A stretch of DNA of 52,602 bases from RGIG2945 sp045540355 (lineage in GTDB: Bacteria > Bacillota > Clostridia > Oscillospirales > Acutalibacteraceae), in NCBI GenBank assembly GCA_045540355.1, contig JAZQHB010000090.1, positions 1 to 52,602 on the forward strand, in the 5' to 3' direction. The position numbers and the translations under genes are program-made. Shown here piece by piece: positions 40,869-49,731 of this stretch (position 1 is its first letter; each line of letters begins with the position of its first letter). The notes under the pieces are model-generated. The model did no database searches, had not been told where the DNA came from, and worked only from the letters and a program-made list of their open reading frames with translations.

Positions 40869-41768
40869 TTAAGAAGCTTTCTCGCTTGCAATTTCATATT
40901 TATCTTCAACTGAGCTTTTCTCGAGCTTTACAACCACAAGCTCGGGATTGTTGTTAATTCTGACCGGCACCACGCTGTTCCCTATTCCGCGGCTGATTAT
41001 CATCGTTGTGTTTCTTTCATTAAATTCTCCCGCATCATATTCCGGGAAAAATCCCTGATTCGGCACAAGCACACCACCAAGAAACGGAATCCTCACCTGA
41101 CCTCCGTGTGCGTGTCCGCATAAAACAAGGTTTATATCAAACGCTTTGTATATATCAAAAAGCTCGGGTCTGTGTGCAAGCAGTATTGTATATCCGCTGA
41201 CATCATGCATTATACTGTTCAGATTATAATTGGTTATTTCCTCGTAATGCTCCTCAAACACGGAAACCATTCTCGGGTCTTCAACACCCAACAGAGTAAT
41301 TTTCTGACCGTCTTTTTTAATTTCGCACTTTGAATTGTCCATAACAATTACACCAAGCCGACTAAGCTCGTTTTTTATTGTATCATAATTTTCGAGTCGA
41401 CCCTCGTGATTACCCGTTACATAATAGCAGGGTGCAATCTTAACCGCCTGTTCCGCAAATCGCATCGCAACATCAATATCCGTATGTCTTGAATCGACAA
41501 GATCTCCCGTAATCGCAATCATATCAGGTTTTACTTCTTTGAGTGCGTTAATCAGCTTTTCGTTATTTTCACCTTTTTCCGCATTGTGCAAATCCGATAC
41601 CTGTGCAATGGTATATCCCGAAAAAGCTGACGGGAGAAGATTGCTTTCTGCCGTATATTCGGTAACATCAAGGGTAAGATTTCCCCACACTATCCATGTG
41701 CAGAATCCTGCCAGCAAAATTATGACGGCAGAAATTACGGATATAATTTTTATCTTCTTACTTTTCAT
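40869..41768 (-). CDS. YkuE-like membrane-anchored metallophosphoesterase
   Basis: 299 aa. N-terminal TM segment (~7-28). Calcineurin-like motifs: AQVSDLHNAEKG, AITGDLVDSR, YVTGNHEGR, ILLAHRPELFD, LCGHAHGGQVRIPFLGG and SRGIGNSVVPVRINNNPEL. This is the pattern of YkuE/LpxH-like phosphoesterases acting at the outer membrane face, possibly on envelope lipids; exact substrate unknown. The sequence is distinct from the secreted phosphoesterase at 6.2 kb. Confidence 0.88.
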   Translation of the reverse strand: MKSKKIKIISVISAVIILLAGFCTWIVWGNLTLDVTEYTAESNLLPSAFSGYTIAQVSDLHNAEKGENNEKLINALKEVKPDMIAITGDLVDSRHTDIDVAMRFAEQAVKIAPCYYVTGNHEGRLENYDTIKNELSRLGVIVMDNSKCEIKKDGQKITLLGVEDPRMVSVFEEHYEEITNYNLNSIMHDVSGYTILLAHRPELFDIYKAFDINLVLCGHAHGGQVRIPFLGGVLVPNQGFFPEYDAGEFNERNTTMIISRGIGNSVVPVRINNNPELVVVKLEKSSVEDKYEIASEKAS

Positions 41769-41784
41769 AATTCACATTCCCGTA

Positions 41785-41813
41785 TTGACAACCTTTCCAT
41801 TACATTATAATAT
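41785..41813 (+). promoter_or_regulatory. promoter of cyclophilin lipoprotein gene
   Basis: TTGACA (41785-41790), 17 nt, TAATAT (41808-41813), 28 nt before ATG 41841 with AAAAGGAG in between. Confidence 0.75.
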
Positions 41814-41840
41814 ATAAGAAAAACAAAAGGAGCTATTATA

Positions 41841-42437
41841 ATGAAAAGATTTTTATGTGTTTTACTTTCAGCTTTAACCTTATGCTTGTGTTTTGCTGCT
41901 TGCGGAAAAAATGATACCGAAACAACCGCACCAACATCAACCGAACACTCAAAAGTTAAGTTCACAATGGAAAACGGCGGTGAGTTCACAATCGAGCTTT
42001 ACCCGGAATATGCACCCGAGACGGTTGCTAACTTCTTAAAGCTTGTCGGTGAGGGTTTCTATGACGGGCTCACTTTCCACAGAGTTATCGAGGGCTTCAT
42101 GGCTCAGGGTGGCGAACATCCTCAGGAGGCTCTGATGGACATAAAAACCGTTAATGGCGAATTCGCAAACAACGGCTTCACACAGAACACTCTCAAGCAT
42201 GAACGAGGTGTTATTTCCATGGCAAGAACAGACGACCCCAACTCCGCCTCAACACAGTTCTTTATCTGCTATGATTCAGCACCTCACCTTGACGGTGGCT
42301 ACGCCGCTTTCGGTAAAGTTATTGATGGCATGGAAGTCGTTGACGATTTCCTCAAGACAGAAAGAACTATGGGCTTTGACGGTCAGCTTTCATCACCCGT
42401 TGAGCCTATCGTAATCAAAGCTGCAGTTGTACTTTAA
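41841..42437 (+). CDS. cyclophilin-type peptidyl-prolyl isomerase lipoprotein
   Basis: 198 aa. Lipoprotein signal with lipobox CFAAC (Cys21), then a short Thr-rich linker. The cyclophilin domain starts ~38: FTIELYPEYAPETVANFLKL, YDGLTFHRVIEGFMAQGG (catalytic Arg and Phe/Met), TLKHERGVISMART, SASTQFFICY and YAAFGKVIDGMEVVD. Helps fold exported proteins at the membrane surface. Its TAA directly abuts the TAA of the convergent dnaC gene with no terminator between. Confidence 0.95.
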   Translation: MKRFLCVLLSALTLCLCFAACGKNDTETTAPTSTEHSKVKFTMENGGEFTIELYPEYAPETVANFLKLVGEGFYDGLTFHRVIEGFMAQGGEHPQEALMDIKTVNGEFANNGFTQNTLKHERGVISMARTDDPNSASTQFFICYDSAPHLDGGYAAFGKVIDGMEVVDDFLKTERTMGFDGQLSSPVEPIVIKAAVVL

Positions 42438-43424
42438 TTACTCGTACATTTTCTGCTGGCGAATATCTCTTCCGCAAAAAAACAGAGATTTATAATTTCC
42501 GATAATTCTCGAGGTTATTCTCTGAGTATATTTTTCTTCTAATTCCTTGAAGGTTAAGTTTGTACTGATTATGGTCGGCTTACCTTCAAGGATTCTTGTA
42601 TTTATAATATTGTATACTGCCGCAACCGTGAAAGATGTCGTAAATTCCGCACCGAGGTCGTCAATTATAAGAAGGTCACATTCAAGCATCGCTTCCTCTG
42701 CATCAACATCATCTGCGGCTGCTCTGCCGAAGCGTTCATTTTCAAGCTTTGTGAGAAGATTCTGTGCGGAGCCGTAGATTACACCATAGCCTTTTCTGAT
42801 AGCCTTACCCGCAATCGCAAGCGACAAATGTGTTTTGCCTAAGCCTGTTGCTCCGTACATAAAGATGCTTTCCGATTTTGAAGAAAAATCATCGGCATAA
42901 TTTTTACAGTACTCATAAATTTCTCCCATCTTTGCCTTGGGGGAAATTTTAAATTTCGGGTCTGCTTCCACAGGATAATATTTAAGAGAAAAATTTTCAA
43001 AGGTTGATTTTTCAAGCGGTGCTTTCAGACACAATTCAGCATAAGATAATTGTCTGAGCAGATTTCGGTGACACTCACACATCTTGCCGTCAACAAAGCC
43101 CTTATCCTCACAGACTTTGCAGGAATAACTTACCGTCAGATAATCCTCAGGTAACCCCATGCTTTTTAAAATCTCTGCTCGTTTTGCCTGTGCGGAAAGA
43201 TTTTTTTCTGCAAGAGCTTCAATATAAGACTTTGCATTTGCACCCATACCGATAGCCTTGATTGCCGCAAGACCCGCATCAGCCATTTCTTTTTCAAGTG
43301 TCAATATTTCAGGGTGTGCGTCGGCAACGGTATCGTGCCTCTGCTTTGCACTATATTCCGCATCATCTCGTCTTTGCTGTAAAACGGATTTTGCTCTATC
43401 ATAAATTCTTCTGCTATATACCAT
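42438..43424 (-). CDS. dnaC: DnaC-like helicase loader ATPase
   Basis: 328 aa. N-terminal helical part with Cys cluster CKVC(102-105)...CEC(116-118), probably zinc binding. AAA+ domain: FMYGATGLGKTHLSLAIAGK (Walker A), CDLLIIDDLGAEF (Walker B), ISTNLTFKELEE and TSRIIGNYK (Arg finger region). Loads the replicative helicase, working with a DnaD-domain partner. The dnaD gene lies upstream on the same strand but is separated by the four-helix-bundle cassette. Confidence 0.9.
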   Translation of the reverse strand: MVYSRRIYDRAKSVLQQRRDDAEYSAKQRHDTVADAHPEILTLEKEMADAGLAAIKAIGMGANAKSYIEALAEKNLSAQAKRAEILKSMGLPEDYLTVSYSCKVCEDKGFVDGKMCECHRNLLRQLSYAELCLKAPLEKSTFENFSLKYYPVEADPKFKISPKAKMGEIYEYCKNYADDFSSKSESIFMYGATGLGKTHLSLAIAGKAIRKGYGVIYGSAQNLLTKLENERFGRAAADDVDAEEAMLECDLLIIDDLGAEFTTSFTVAAVYNIINTRILEGKPTIISTNLTFKELEEKYTQRITSRIIGNYKSLFFCGRDIRQQKMYE

Positions 43425-43487
43425 ACTTCTTCCCTCTAAATCAATTTTTTATAATCAAAAACCATGTTGCTCTTATATAACTTTTTA

Positions 43488-43537
43488 ATGCAGAATGCAA
43501 AATGCAAAATGCAGAATGAATGGTGGACTTCGTCCAC
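43488..43537. repeat. left flank of the four-helix-bundle cassette
   Basis: Iterations aatgcagaatgcaaaatgca followed by hairpin gtggac-ttc-gtccac (43523-43537), ending 2 nt from the gene's stop codon. Inverted relative to 43983-44040. Confidence 0.75.
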
Positions 43538-43539
43538 AC

Positions 43540-43899
43540 CTATTTTAAATCTGCATTGTTGGTTTTCTTACATATCGACATCAGTATTGCAATTATTTCA
43601 TCAATATCTTTTTCTAAACTTTTAAATTCTCTTTCATTCAGATAATCTGTTCTGTATAACAATCTTAACCAATAATATGATTCGTTTGCTTCTTTCAAAG
43701 CAATATTCATTTTTGTATTAAAATCAGGTTTTGTTTGACCTCTTTGTGCCTCTGCTACATTCGCACCTATACTTGTTCCGCTTTTGAGTAACTGCTTTGA
43801 TAAAACAAATTCTTTCTTTTCGTAGTTCAAATGTTTATATAAATTTACTATTCTTACAGCAAATTCAAAACTTTTGCTTTCTATGATATTTTCACCCAT
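43540..43899 (-). CDS. four helix bundle protein (S23/IVP family)
   Basis: 119 aa. Matches the 23S rRNA intervening-sequence protein family: SKSFEFAVRIVNLYKHLN, FVLSKQLLKSGTSIGANVAE, AQRGQTKPDFNTKMNIALKE, ANESYYWLRLLYRTDYLN. Four amphipathic helices. Such proteins are encoded inside 23S rRNA insertions or free in genomes, and are related in fold to the Avd accessory protein of diversity-generating retroelements; biochemical role unclear. Here it stands between dnaD and dnaC, flanked by inverted repeats, which suggests insertion of a small mobile unit. Ribosome binding site GAGGA upstream of ATG 43899. Confidence 0.92.
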   Translation of the reverse strand: MGENIIESKSFEFAVRIVNLYKHLNYEKKEFVLSKQLLKSGTSIGANVAEAQRGQTKPDFNTKMNIALKEANESYYWLRLLYRTDYLNEREFKSLEKDIDEIIAILMSICKKTNNADLK

Positions 43900-43982
43900 G
43901 TTTATTCCTCGTTACTTTTTAATAAATCAAAATATTTTCGTGCATAAACATTTTTCACAGAAATAGTGCGAACAATTTAAAA

Positions 43983-44040
43983 CGGGTGTGGGCTTTGCCC
44001 ACCCGACATTCTGCACTCTGCATTATGCATTATGCATTGA
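43983..44040. repeat. right flank of the four-helix-bundle cassette
   Basis: Hairpin cgggtgtgggctttgccc-type (gtgggc-ttt-gcccac, 43987-44003) followed by cattctgcactctgcattat and more ATGCATT units to 44040. Reverse complement architecture of 43488-43537. Confidence 0.75.
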
Positions 44041-44066
44041 ATAATAATCAGATGCAGAATTTTTCA

Positions 44067-45050
44067 CTATTTCTTATATTTGAGTGGCGTATTTAACACT
44101 TTTTGCATATACTCATCAATATCATAAGATGCTTCTGAAGTTGTTGCAGTTTTTGCTTCTGCATATTTTTGTTTATCAGCTTCCACCGCTTCGGGAGTTA
44201 AAATTGAATTTTCGTACCAATTCTGCAAAACCTTATTCATATAGGGAAAGCTCAATTTTGTTGTGTGATTCGCCATTTCTTCATAAGCCAAGTGCATCAT
44301 CTCGAGGCTCATGTTCCATTCATTCTGCCACACATCAAGATAGTCCGCTTGCTTCTTTGTCGGCGTAGAATTTGATATTCCCGTAAGTGAACAAAGCTGC
44401 TTCCATGTTTCGTTCTTTTTAGACAGTGATTCAATCATCTCATCGGCTTTTTCAAGTGTATCTATCTCTTTTTCTGCCCAATCTCTACCGACGGTTGCTA
44501 TGTATGACATCGAGGTCTTATGAACTGACTTACAATACTCAACAAGCATGAGTATTACTTCGACCGGTAAGCCGTAGTGGTCATGGAGCATAAGAAGATT
44601 GCTCATTGAATCGTAGCCGATTGTTCTGCCGAGCTTCGTCTGGGTTTCATTGAAAAGGAACTTAATTTCCTCCGATTCGTCACACCGTGCGGCAATCTGT
44701 TCATTGGTCGGTCTTTGCTCCTGAGAATATACAAGCAACTTTGATTCTTTTTTCTTCGGTTTTTCTTCAGTTATTTCTGATACTTGCGGTGCTTCTTCCA
44801 CTCTCACCGTAACGCCGTCAACACTAAGCACTCCGCTTTGTATCCAATATTGCAGTGCGTCCCTTACATCATCTGCCGAATAACCGATAGCTTTTGCTAT
44901 GTCATTCTCGTCAAACGCTTCTCCATTGTGCCTTATTATCCACAAAAGTGCTTTTATCTGTATTGCTCCCGCAAGCTTTATGTGCTTGTCCACAACAACT
45001 GACGGAACCGCAAAAATTGATGTCCATAATTGGGGATTTATATTATACAT
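44067..45050 (-). CDS. dnaD: DnaD domain protein
   Basis: 327 aa. N-terminal winged-helix-like region (~30-85, ALLWIIRHNGEAFDENDIAK), acidic/Lys linker, then two DnaD-type domains (~120-200 LFNETQTKLGRTIGYDSMSN ... SYIATVGRDW and ~225-295 WQNEWNMSLEMMHLAYEEMA ... FPYMNKVLQNWYEN with the YxxxIxxxW-like C-terminal motif). Primosomal protein acting before DnaC/helicase loading. Own promoter at 45085-45112. Confidence 0.9.
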   Translation of the reverse strand: MYNINPQLWTSIFAVPSVVVDKHIKLAGAIQIKALLWIIRHNGEAFDENDIAKAIGYSADDVRDALQYWIQSGVLSVDGVTVRVEEAPQVSEITEEKPKKKESKLLVYSQEQRPTNEQIAARCDESEEIKFLFNETQTKLGRTIGYDSMSNLLMLHDHYGLPVEVILMLVEYCKSVHKTSMSYIATVGRDWAEKEIDTLEKADEMIESLSKKNETWKQLCSLTGISNSTPTKKQADYLDVWQNEWNMSLEMMHLAYEEMANHTTKLSFPYMNKVLQNWYENSILTPEAVEADKQKYAEAKTATTSEASYDIDEYMQKVLNTPLKYKK

Positions 45051-45084
45051 CTTTCTTCCTCTTACTATATATTTATACTAATAC

Positions 45085-45112
45085 ATTATAGCATAGCTTC
45101 TTAAAATCTCAA
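45085..45112 (-). promoter_or_regulatory. dnaD promoter
   Basis: Minus strand TTGAGA (45112-45107), 16 nt, TATAAT (45090-45085). Confidence 0.6.
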
Positions 45113-45182
45113 ATATATTTTTAATATTTCTCTTTTTTTACAAATTTTCTTAATATTTTTATCAAAAATTCATAAACCGCAC

Positions 45183-45211
45183 TTGAAAAATCTGTGTTTT
45201 ACTGTTATAAT
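45183..45211 (+). promoter_or_regulatory. mgsA promoter
   Basis: TTGAAA (45183-45188), 17 nt, TATAAT (45206-45211); GGGGGTG and ATG 45243 follow. Confidence 0.75.
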
Positions 45212-45242
45212 ATATCAAAATCGTATTATTGGGGGTGCACAC

Positions 45243-45653
45243 ATGAATATAGCTTTAATCGCCCACGATGCTAAAAAAGAGCTTATGACACAATTTTGCA
45301 TAGCTTACTGCGGTATACTAAGCCGTCACAGTCTGTTTGCAACAGGCACTACAGGTAAGCTTGTTTCCGACGCAACAGGTTTGAAAATCCAACGCTTCAT
45401 GAGTGGTCATCAGGGTGGCGACCAGCAGATTTCTGCTCGTATAGCTTGTAACGAAATTGACTTATTGTTACTTTTCCGTGACCCTATGAACCCTAAGCCG
45501 CATGAGCCTAACGAAGCAAATCTTCTCCGCTTGTGTGATGTTCACAATGTACCGGTCGCAACAAATATCGCTACTGCAGAAGCTTTGATTCACAGCCTCG
45601 AAAGAGGCGACCTTGATTGGCGCGATATTGTCAACCCGAAAAACAACCATTGA
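45243..45653 (+). CDS. mgsA: methylglyoxal synthase
   Basis: 136 aa. Converts dihydroxyacetone phosphate to methylglyoxal and phosphate. Motifs: MNIALIAHDAKKELM (His8, Asp9, Lys12), LFATGTTGKLVS (phosphate loop), MSGHQGGDQQISARI (catalytic Asp), FRDPMNPKPHEPNEANLLRL and NVPVATNIATAE. Start chosen at GGGGGTGCACACATG, replacing an earlier in-frame TTG that is the promoter -35 box. Monocistronic, with a strong terminator. Confidence 0.96.
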   Translation: MNIALIAHDAKKELMTQFCIAYCGILSRHSLFATGTTGKLVSDATGLKIQRFMSGHQGGDQQISARIACNEIDLLLLFRDPMNPKPHEPNEANLLRLCDVHNVPVATNIATAEALIHSLERGDLDWRDIVNPKNNH

Positions 45654-45659
45654 CTTTTT

Positions 45660-45694
45660 GAGTGTCGAATAATATTCGGCACTCTTGGGTTTTT
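45660..45694 (+). terminator. mgsA terminator
   Basis: gagtgtcgaata/atattcggcactc stem-loop and T run at 45690-45694. Confidence 0.85.
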
Positions 45695-45699
45695 AGGAG

Positions 45700-45731
45700 A
45701 AATCAGCAGGACAACCTTTTGCTGATTTTTT
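45700..45731 (+). terminator. second hairpin, hisS leader attenuator or tandem terminator
   Basis: Perfect 9-bp aaatcagca (45700-45708) / tgctgattt (45720-45728) with T6 tail, 65 nt before hisS. If the hisS promoter is upstream of it, this would act as an attenuator. No T-box motif is present. I could not place a convincing hisS promoter between 45732 and 45780. Confidence 0.6.
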
Positions 45732-45796
45732 AACTATGCTCTGTCAGGCTACGCAGAGAGATACTTCAAAATCAGTAGTCGGAAAGGCACATAATT

Positions 45797-47119
45797 ATGG
45801 CATTGATAACTAAAGCTGTTAAGGGCACACTTGATTTTCTGCCCCAGAACATTTATAAAAATCAATTTATTGAAAATTCACTTTTGCAGATTGGTGAGTG
45901 TTTCGGTTTTAAAGAAATCCGCACACCCGTATTTGAGCATACAGAGCTTTTCACTCGTTCTGTCGGCGACACAACAGATGTTGTTCAGAAAGAGATGTAT
46001 ACTTTTGACGATAAAGGCGGACGCAGTATAACACTCCGTCCCGAGGGCACTGCGGGTGCAGCAAGAGCTTTCCTCGAAAACGGACTTTTCAACGAGCCGT
46101 TGCCAATGAAGGTGTGCTATCTCACATCCTGCTACCGTTATGAAAAACCGCAGGCAGGCAGACTTCGTGAGTTTCATCAGTTCGGTGTTGAATGCTTCGG
46201 TACATCTGACCCTGCAGCTGATGCTGAAGTCATCGCTTTAGCTTCACAGATATTTGATTTCTTTGAAGTCGATAACATCGCCTTGCAGATAAATTCAATC
46301 GGTTGTCCGAAGTGCCGTGCCGAATATCATAAAGCATTAAAGGAATACTTTGAAAGCAAGAAGGCGGACCTTTGCCACACTTGTCTTGAAAGACTTGATA
46401 AAAATCCGATGCGTATTTTAGACTGCAAGAGTCCGATTTGCTCGGACATCGCAAAGGACGCTCCCAAGATTCTCGATTATCTCTGTGAAGAATGTGACGA
46501 GCATTTTAAAATGGTGCAGAAATACCTTGCCGTTCAGGGCATTGAATATACAGTCAATCCGTCAATAGTCAGAGGACTTGACTATTACACAAAAACCGTT
46601 TTTGAGTTTGTATCAAATGACATCGGTGCACAAGGTACCGTATGCGGCGGCGGCAGATACGACGGTCTTATCGAAGAAATCGGCGGTCCGTCAATTCCGT
46701 CACTCGGCTTTGGTATGGGTCTTGAAAGACTTATGCTTTTATTGGAAGCTCAAAACAAAAAATTCCCCGTCGAGAGAAAGCCTGAACTTTTCATAGTAAC
46801 AATCGGTGACGAAGCAAAATTAAAAGCAGTTGAGCTTGCAAGAGAATTAAGACTTGACGGCTCATCGGTACTCTATGACCTCGGCGGTCGTTCGATGAAG
46901 GCACAGATGAAGCTTGCAAACAAGCTCGGTGCACAGACAGTAATCGTTCTCGGTGAGGACGAAATCAAAAATGATGAAGCGACAATCAAAGACATGGCTT
47001 CAGGTGCAACAGAAAGTATCAAGCTTTCTGAGCTTCCCGACAGATTCATGAGCTTTTTGATGCAACAGGCAGCAGTACAGGCTGCAGATGCACTTAATTT
47101 TTTCAATACGGAAGGATAA
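45797..47119 (+). CDS. hisS: histidyl-tRNA synthetase
   Basis: 440 aa class II synthetase. Motif 1 region CFGFKEIRTPVFEHTELFTR, motif 2 CYLTSCYRYEKPQAGRLREFHQFGVE, histidine-specific IVRGLDYYTKTVFEF and GGGRYDGLIEEIGG, motif 3 LGFGMGLERLM, then the C-terminal anticodon-binding domain (ELFIVTIGDEAKLKAVELAR). Six nt before aspS: a hisS-aspS operon, a common pairing in Firmicutes. Confidence 0.98.
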   Translation: MALITKAVKGTLDFLPQNIYKNQFIENSLLQIGECFGFKEIRTPVFEHTELFTRSVGDTTDVVQKEMYTFDDKGGRSITLRPEGTAGAARAFLENGLFNEPLPMKVCYLTSCYRYEKPQAGRLREFHQFGVECFGTSDPAADAEVIALASQIFDFFEVDNIALQINSIGCPKCRAEYHKALKEYFESKKADLCHTCLERLDKNPMRILDCKSPICSDIAKDAPKILDYLCEECDEHFKMVQKYLAVQGIEYTVNPSIVRGLDYYTKTVFEFVSNDIGAQGTVCGGGRYDGLIEEIGGPSIPSLGFGMGLERLMLLLEAQNKKFPVERKPELFIVTIGDEAKLKAVELARELRLDGSSVLYDLGGRSMKAQMKLANKLGAQTVIVLGEDEIKNDEATIKDMASGATESIKLSELPDRFMSFLMQQAAVQAADALNFFNTEG

Positions 47120-47125
47120 ATTGAT

Positions 47126-48910
47126 ATGGAACTTATGACAGGATTAAAACGCACAAATTATTGCGGTGAGCTTCGTGCTTCCGATATCGGCAAAACCGTT
47201 ACGGTTATGGGTTGGGTGCAGAGAAGTCGCGATCTCGGTGCACTTATCTTTATTGATTTGCGTGACCGCACAGGTATTTTACAGCTCGCTTTTGACGAAA
47301 ACACCGACAAGGCTATTTTTGATAAAGCTTTCACCGTCCGCAGTGAGTTCGTTCTCGCTGTAACCGGACTTGTTCGTGAGCGTTCATCAAAGAATAAGGA
47401 TATCCCCACCGGTGATATTGAAATCGAAGTTACAGACCTTAGAATCTTAGGCAAGAGTGAAACTCCGCCTTTCGAAATCGTTGAAAATTGTCCGACGGGT
47501 GAAGCTATCCGCTTGAAATACCGTTATCTTGATTTGAGAAGACCCGATTTGCAGAAAAACATTCTTCTCCGTCACAAGATTGCAAAGGTTACAAGAGATT
47601 ATTTCGACGAAAACAACTTCATCGAAATTGAAACTCCTATTCTTATTAAATCAACTCCCGAGGGTGCAAGAGATTTCCTTGTTCCCAGCAGAATTCATAA
47701 CGGTTCATTCTATGCACTTCCTCAGTCTCCTCAGCTTTACAAGCAGTTATCAATGGTTGCGGGCTTTGACCGTTATATGCAGATTGCCCGCTGCTTCCGT
47801 GACGAGGATTTACGAGCTGACCGTCAACCCGAATTCACTCAGATTGACTTTGAAATGTCATTCGTTGACATGGAAGATGTACTTTCAATCGGTGAGGGCT
47901 ATATCAAAAGAATTTTCAAAGATATCCTCAATATCGACATTCCCGAAATTCCGAGGCTCACATACAAAGAAGCTCTTGAACGCTTCGGCTCAGACAAGCC
48001 CGACACTCGTTTTGCCATGGAGCTTTATGACCTTACAGACATCGTTAAGGATTGCGGTTTTGGTGTATTCACAGGTGCAATCAACGGCGGCGGCAGCGTA
48101 AGAGGTATTACCGCAAAGAACGCAGTCAATAAGCTTTCAAGAAAAGAAATCGACAAGCTCACAGAGTTTGTAAGAGGTATCGGTGCAAAGGGCCTTGCAT
48201 GGATAAGACTTCTTGAAAACGGTGACATCGCTTCATCTTTTGCTAAGTTTATGACAGAAGATGAAATGAAAGCTATCCTCGACAAAGCAGGTGCTCAGGC
48301 AGGCGATGTTGTACTCATCATCGGCGACACAAAGAATTCACTTGTTTACTCAATTCTCGGTGCTTTGCGTTGTGAGGTTGCAAACAGACTTGGAATTATC
48401 CCCGAAAACCTTTTCAACTTCCTCTGGATTACAGAATTCCCGTTCTTTGATTGGGACGAAGATGCTCAGCAGTTTGTTGCAATGCATCATCCTTTCACAT
48501 CTCCTATGGACGAGTGTCTTGATTACCTCGAAAGCGACAAAGCTAATGTCCGTGCAAAGGCTTACGACCTTGTATTAAACGGCATTGAATTATCATCAGG
48601 TTCAATCAGAATCACAGACCCCGATTTGCAGAACAGAATGTTCTCGCTTTTAGGCTTCTCCGAAGAAGAGGCTCATGAAAAATTCGGTTACCTTACCGAC
48701 GCTTTCAAATACGGTGCACCTCCTCACGGCGGTATGGGTATCGGTCTTGACCGTCTTGTCATGCAGATGGTCGGTGCTGAAACATTAAGAGATGTAATAG
48801 CATTCCCGAAGCTTCAGAATGCAAGCGAATCAATGACTGAGTGTCCGTCACCTGTTGATACGCTTCAGCTCGACGAATTGGGAATTGAGCTTAAACCTAT
48901 AGAAGAATAA
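47126..48910 (+). CDS. aspS: aspartyl-tRNA synthetase
   Basis: 594 aa bacterial-type class II synthetase. N-terminal OB-fold (GKTVTVMGWVQRSRDLGALI FIDLRDR split here for length), YRYLDLRRPDLQ, motif 2 ARCFRDEDLRADRQPEFTQI, GAD insertion domain (~280-420), and motif 3 GGMGIGLDRLVMQMVG. Length and the GAD insert mark it as the bacterial AspRS. Whether it also charges tRNA-Asn (with GatCAB) cannot be settled here. Confidence 0.98.
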   Translation: MELMTGLKRTNYCGELRASDIGKTVTVMGWVQRSRDLGALIFIDLRDRTGILQLAFDENTDKAIFDKAFTVRSEFVLAVTGLVRERSSKNKDIPTGDIEIEVTDLRILGKSETPPFEIVENCPTGEAIRLKYRYLDLRRPDLQKNILLRHKIAKVTRDYFDENNFIEIETPILIKSTPEGARDFLVPSRIHNGSFYALPQSPQLYKQLSMVAGFDRYMQIARCFRDEDLRADRQPEFTQIDFEMSFVDMEDVLSIGEGYIKRIFKDILNIDIPEIPRLTYKEALERFGSDKPDTRFAMELYDLTDIVKDCGFGVFTGAINGGGSVRGITAKNAVNKLSRKEIDKLTEFVRGIGAKGLAWIRLLENGDIASSFAKFMTEDEMKAILDKAGAQAGDVVLIIGDTKNSLVYSILGALRCEVANRLGIIPENLFNFLWITEFPFFDWDEDAQQFVAMHHPFTSPMDECLDYLESDKANVRAKAYDLVLNGIELSSGSIRITDPDLQNRMFSLLGFSEEEAHEKFGYLTDAFKYGAPPHGGMGIGLDRLVMQMVGAETLRDVIAFPKLQNASESMTECPSPVDTLQLDELGIELKPIEE

Positions 48911-48920
48911 ATCAACGAAT

Positions 48921-48964
48921 AATACTTCAATGTAATGGCAATAATTACATTGAAGTATTTTTTT
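48921..48964 (+). terminator. hisS-aspS terminator
   Basis: 16-bp perfect stem aatacttcaatgtaat / attacattgaagtatt followed by T7; it ends 12 nt before the next gene. Confidence 0.9.
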
Positions 48965-48975
48965 GAGGTGTTCCT

Positions 48976-49731
48976 ATGTTCGGCAAATTTAAAATCTACG
49001 GTAAAGCTCAGCTTCTCGGCACAACCCTTTCAAACATTCTTTTAATCCTTGCGGCATTTGTTTTAATCGCAGTATGTCTGTTAGTCCCTGTAGGAGTATA
49101 TTTCATTCTCAATTCAGAGCCTCAGCTTTTCACTCGCAATATCCGAAATATTATAATAATTTCTTCCGCAGCACTCTCTTTTCTTTTTGTATTTGTTCCG
49201 ACTGTTTTCGGTTTTTCAAATAAGTTTTTTTATTTTGAAAATGACAGCAAAACCTCGTGGCGTTCCTGGTATAAGCCTCTGCTTGCCGCAAAAAGCATCA
49301 GAGTTTTTTTTACCGATTTTTTTGTGAAACTTTTCTGGTTTATAATTTTTAATATCCCCGCACTCATAGTCATTGCGGCAACAGTTTTTTATGCGGTAAA
49401 TATCGGTATTGCCGAAAATATTTTTTCCGTACTTGTCATACTTTCTTCCGCTTTGCTTTTGTGCGGAGGCTTTTTCACCTTTGTTTTTATACAAAGATAT
49501 TTCCTTGTACCCTACTTCATTTTTAAAAATCCCCAAACAAAAATTAAAGAGGCTGTCAAAAACAGTACATTCCTCATGAATGACCTCTGTTTTAAAACAG
49601 CCCTTTTCAAGCTAAGCTTTATTCCTTGGTTTTTGAGTTGTGTTTTTATTCTGCCGATATTTTATGTTATACCCTATTATAAAACTTCCTGTTCATTCTT
49701 CGCTAAAGAGTGTAATTCTCTGTCGCAATAA
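48976..49731 (+). CDS. multi-pass membrane protein, unknown
   Basis: 251 aa with five or six hydrophobic segments (~17-45, ~60-82, ~112-135, ~140-170, ~205-230). It starts FGKFKIYGKAQLLGTTLSNI; a loop SKTSWRSWYKPLLAAKSIRV lies between TM segments. No conserved catalytic motif recognised. GAGGTG 5 nt before ATG. Its 3' end overlaps the 3' end of the convergent alr gene by 29 nt. Confidence 0.75.
   Translation: MFGKFKIYGKAQLLGTTLSNILLILAAFVLIAVCLLVPVGVYFILNSEPQLFTRNIRNIIIISSAALSFLFVFVPTVFGFSNKFFYFENDSKTSWRSWYKPLLAAKSIRVFFTDFFVKLFWFIIFNIPALIVIAATVFYAVNIGIAENIFSVLVILSSALLLCGGFFTFVFIQRYFLVPYFIFKNPQTKIKEAVKNSTFLMNDLCFKTALFKLSFIPWFLSCVFILPIFYVIPYYKTSCSFFAKECNSLSQ

Noticed and set aside
45695..45796. 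T-box riboswitch upstream of hisS
   Set aside because: The leader is too short and the conserved T-box sequence and specifier stem are absent.
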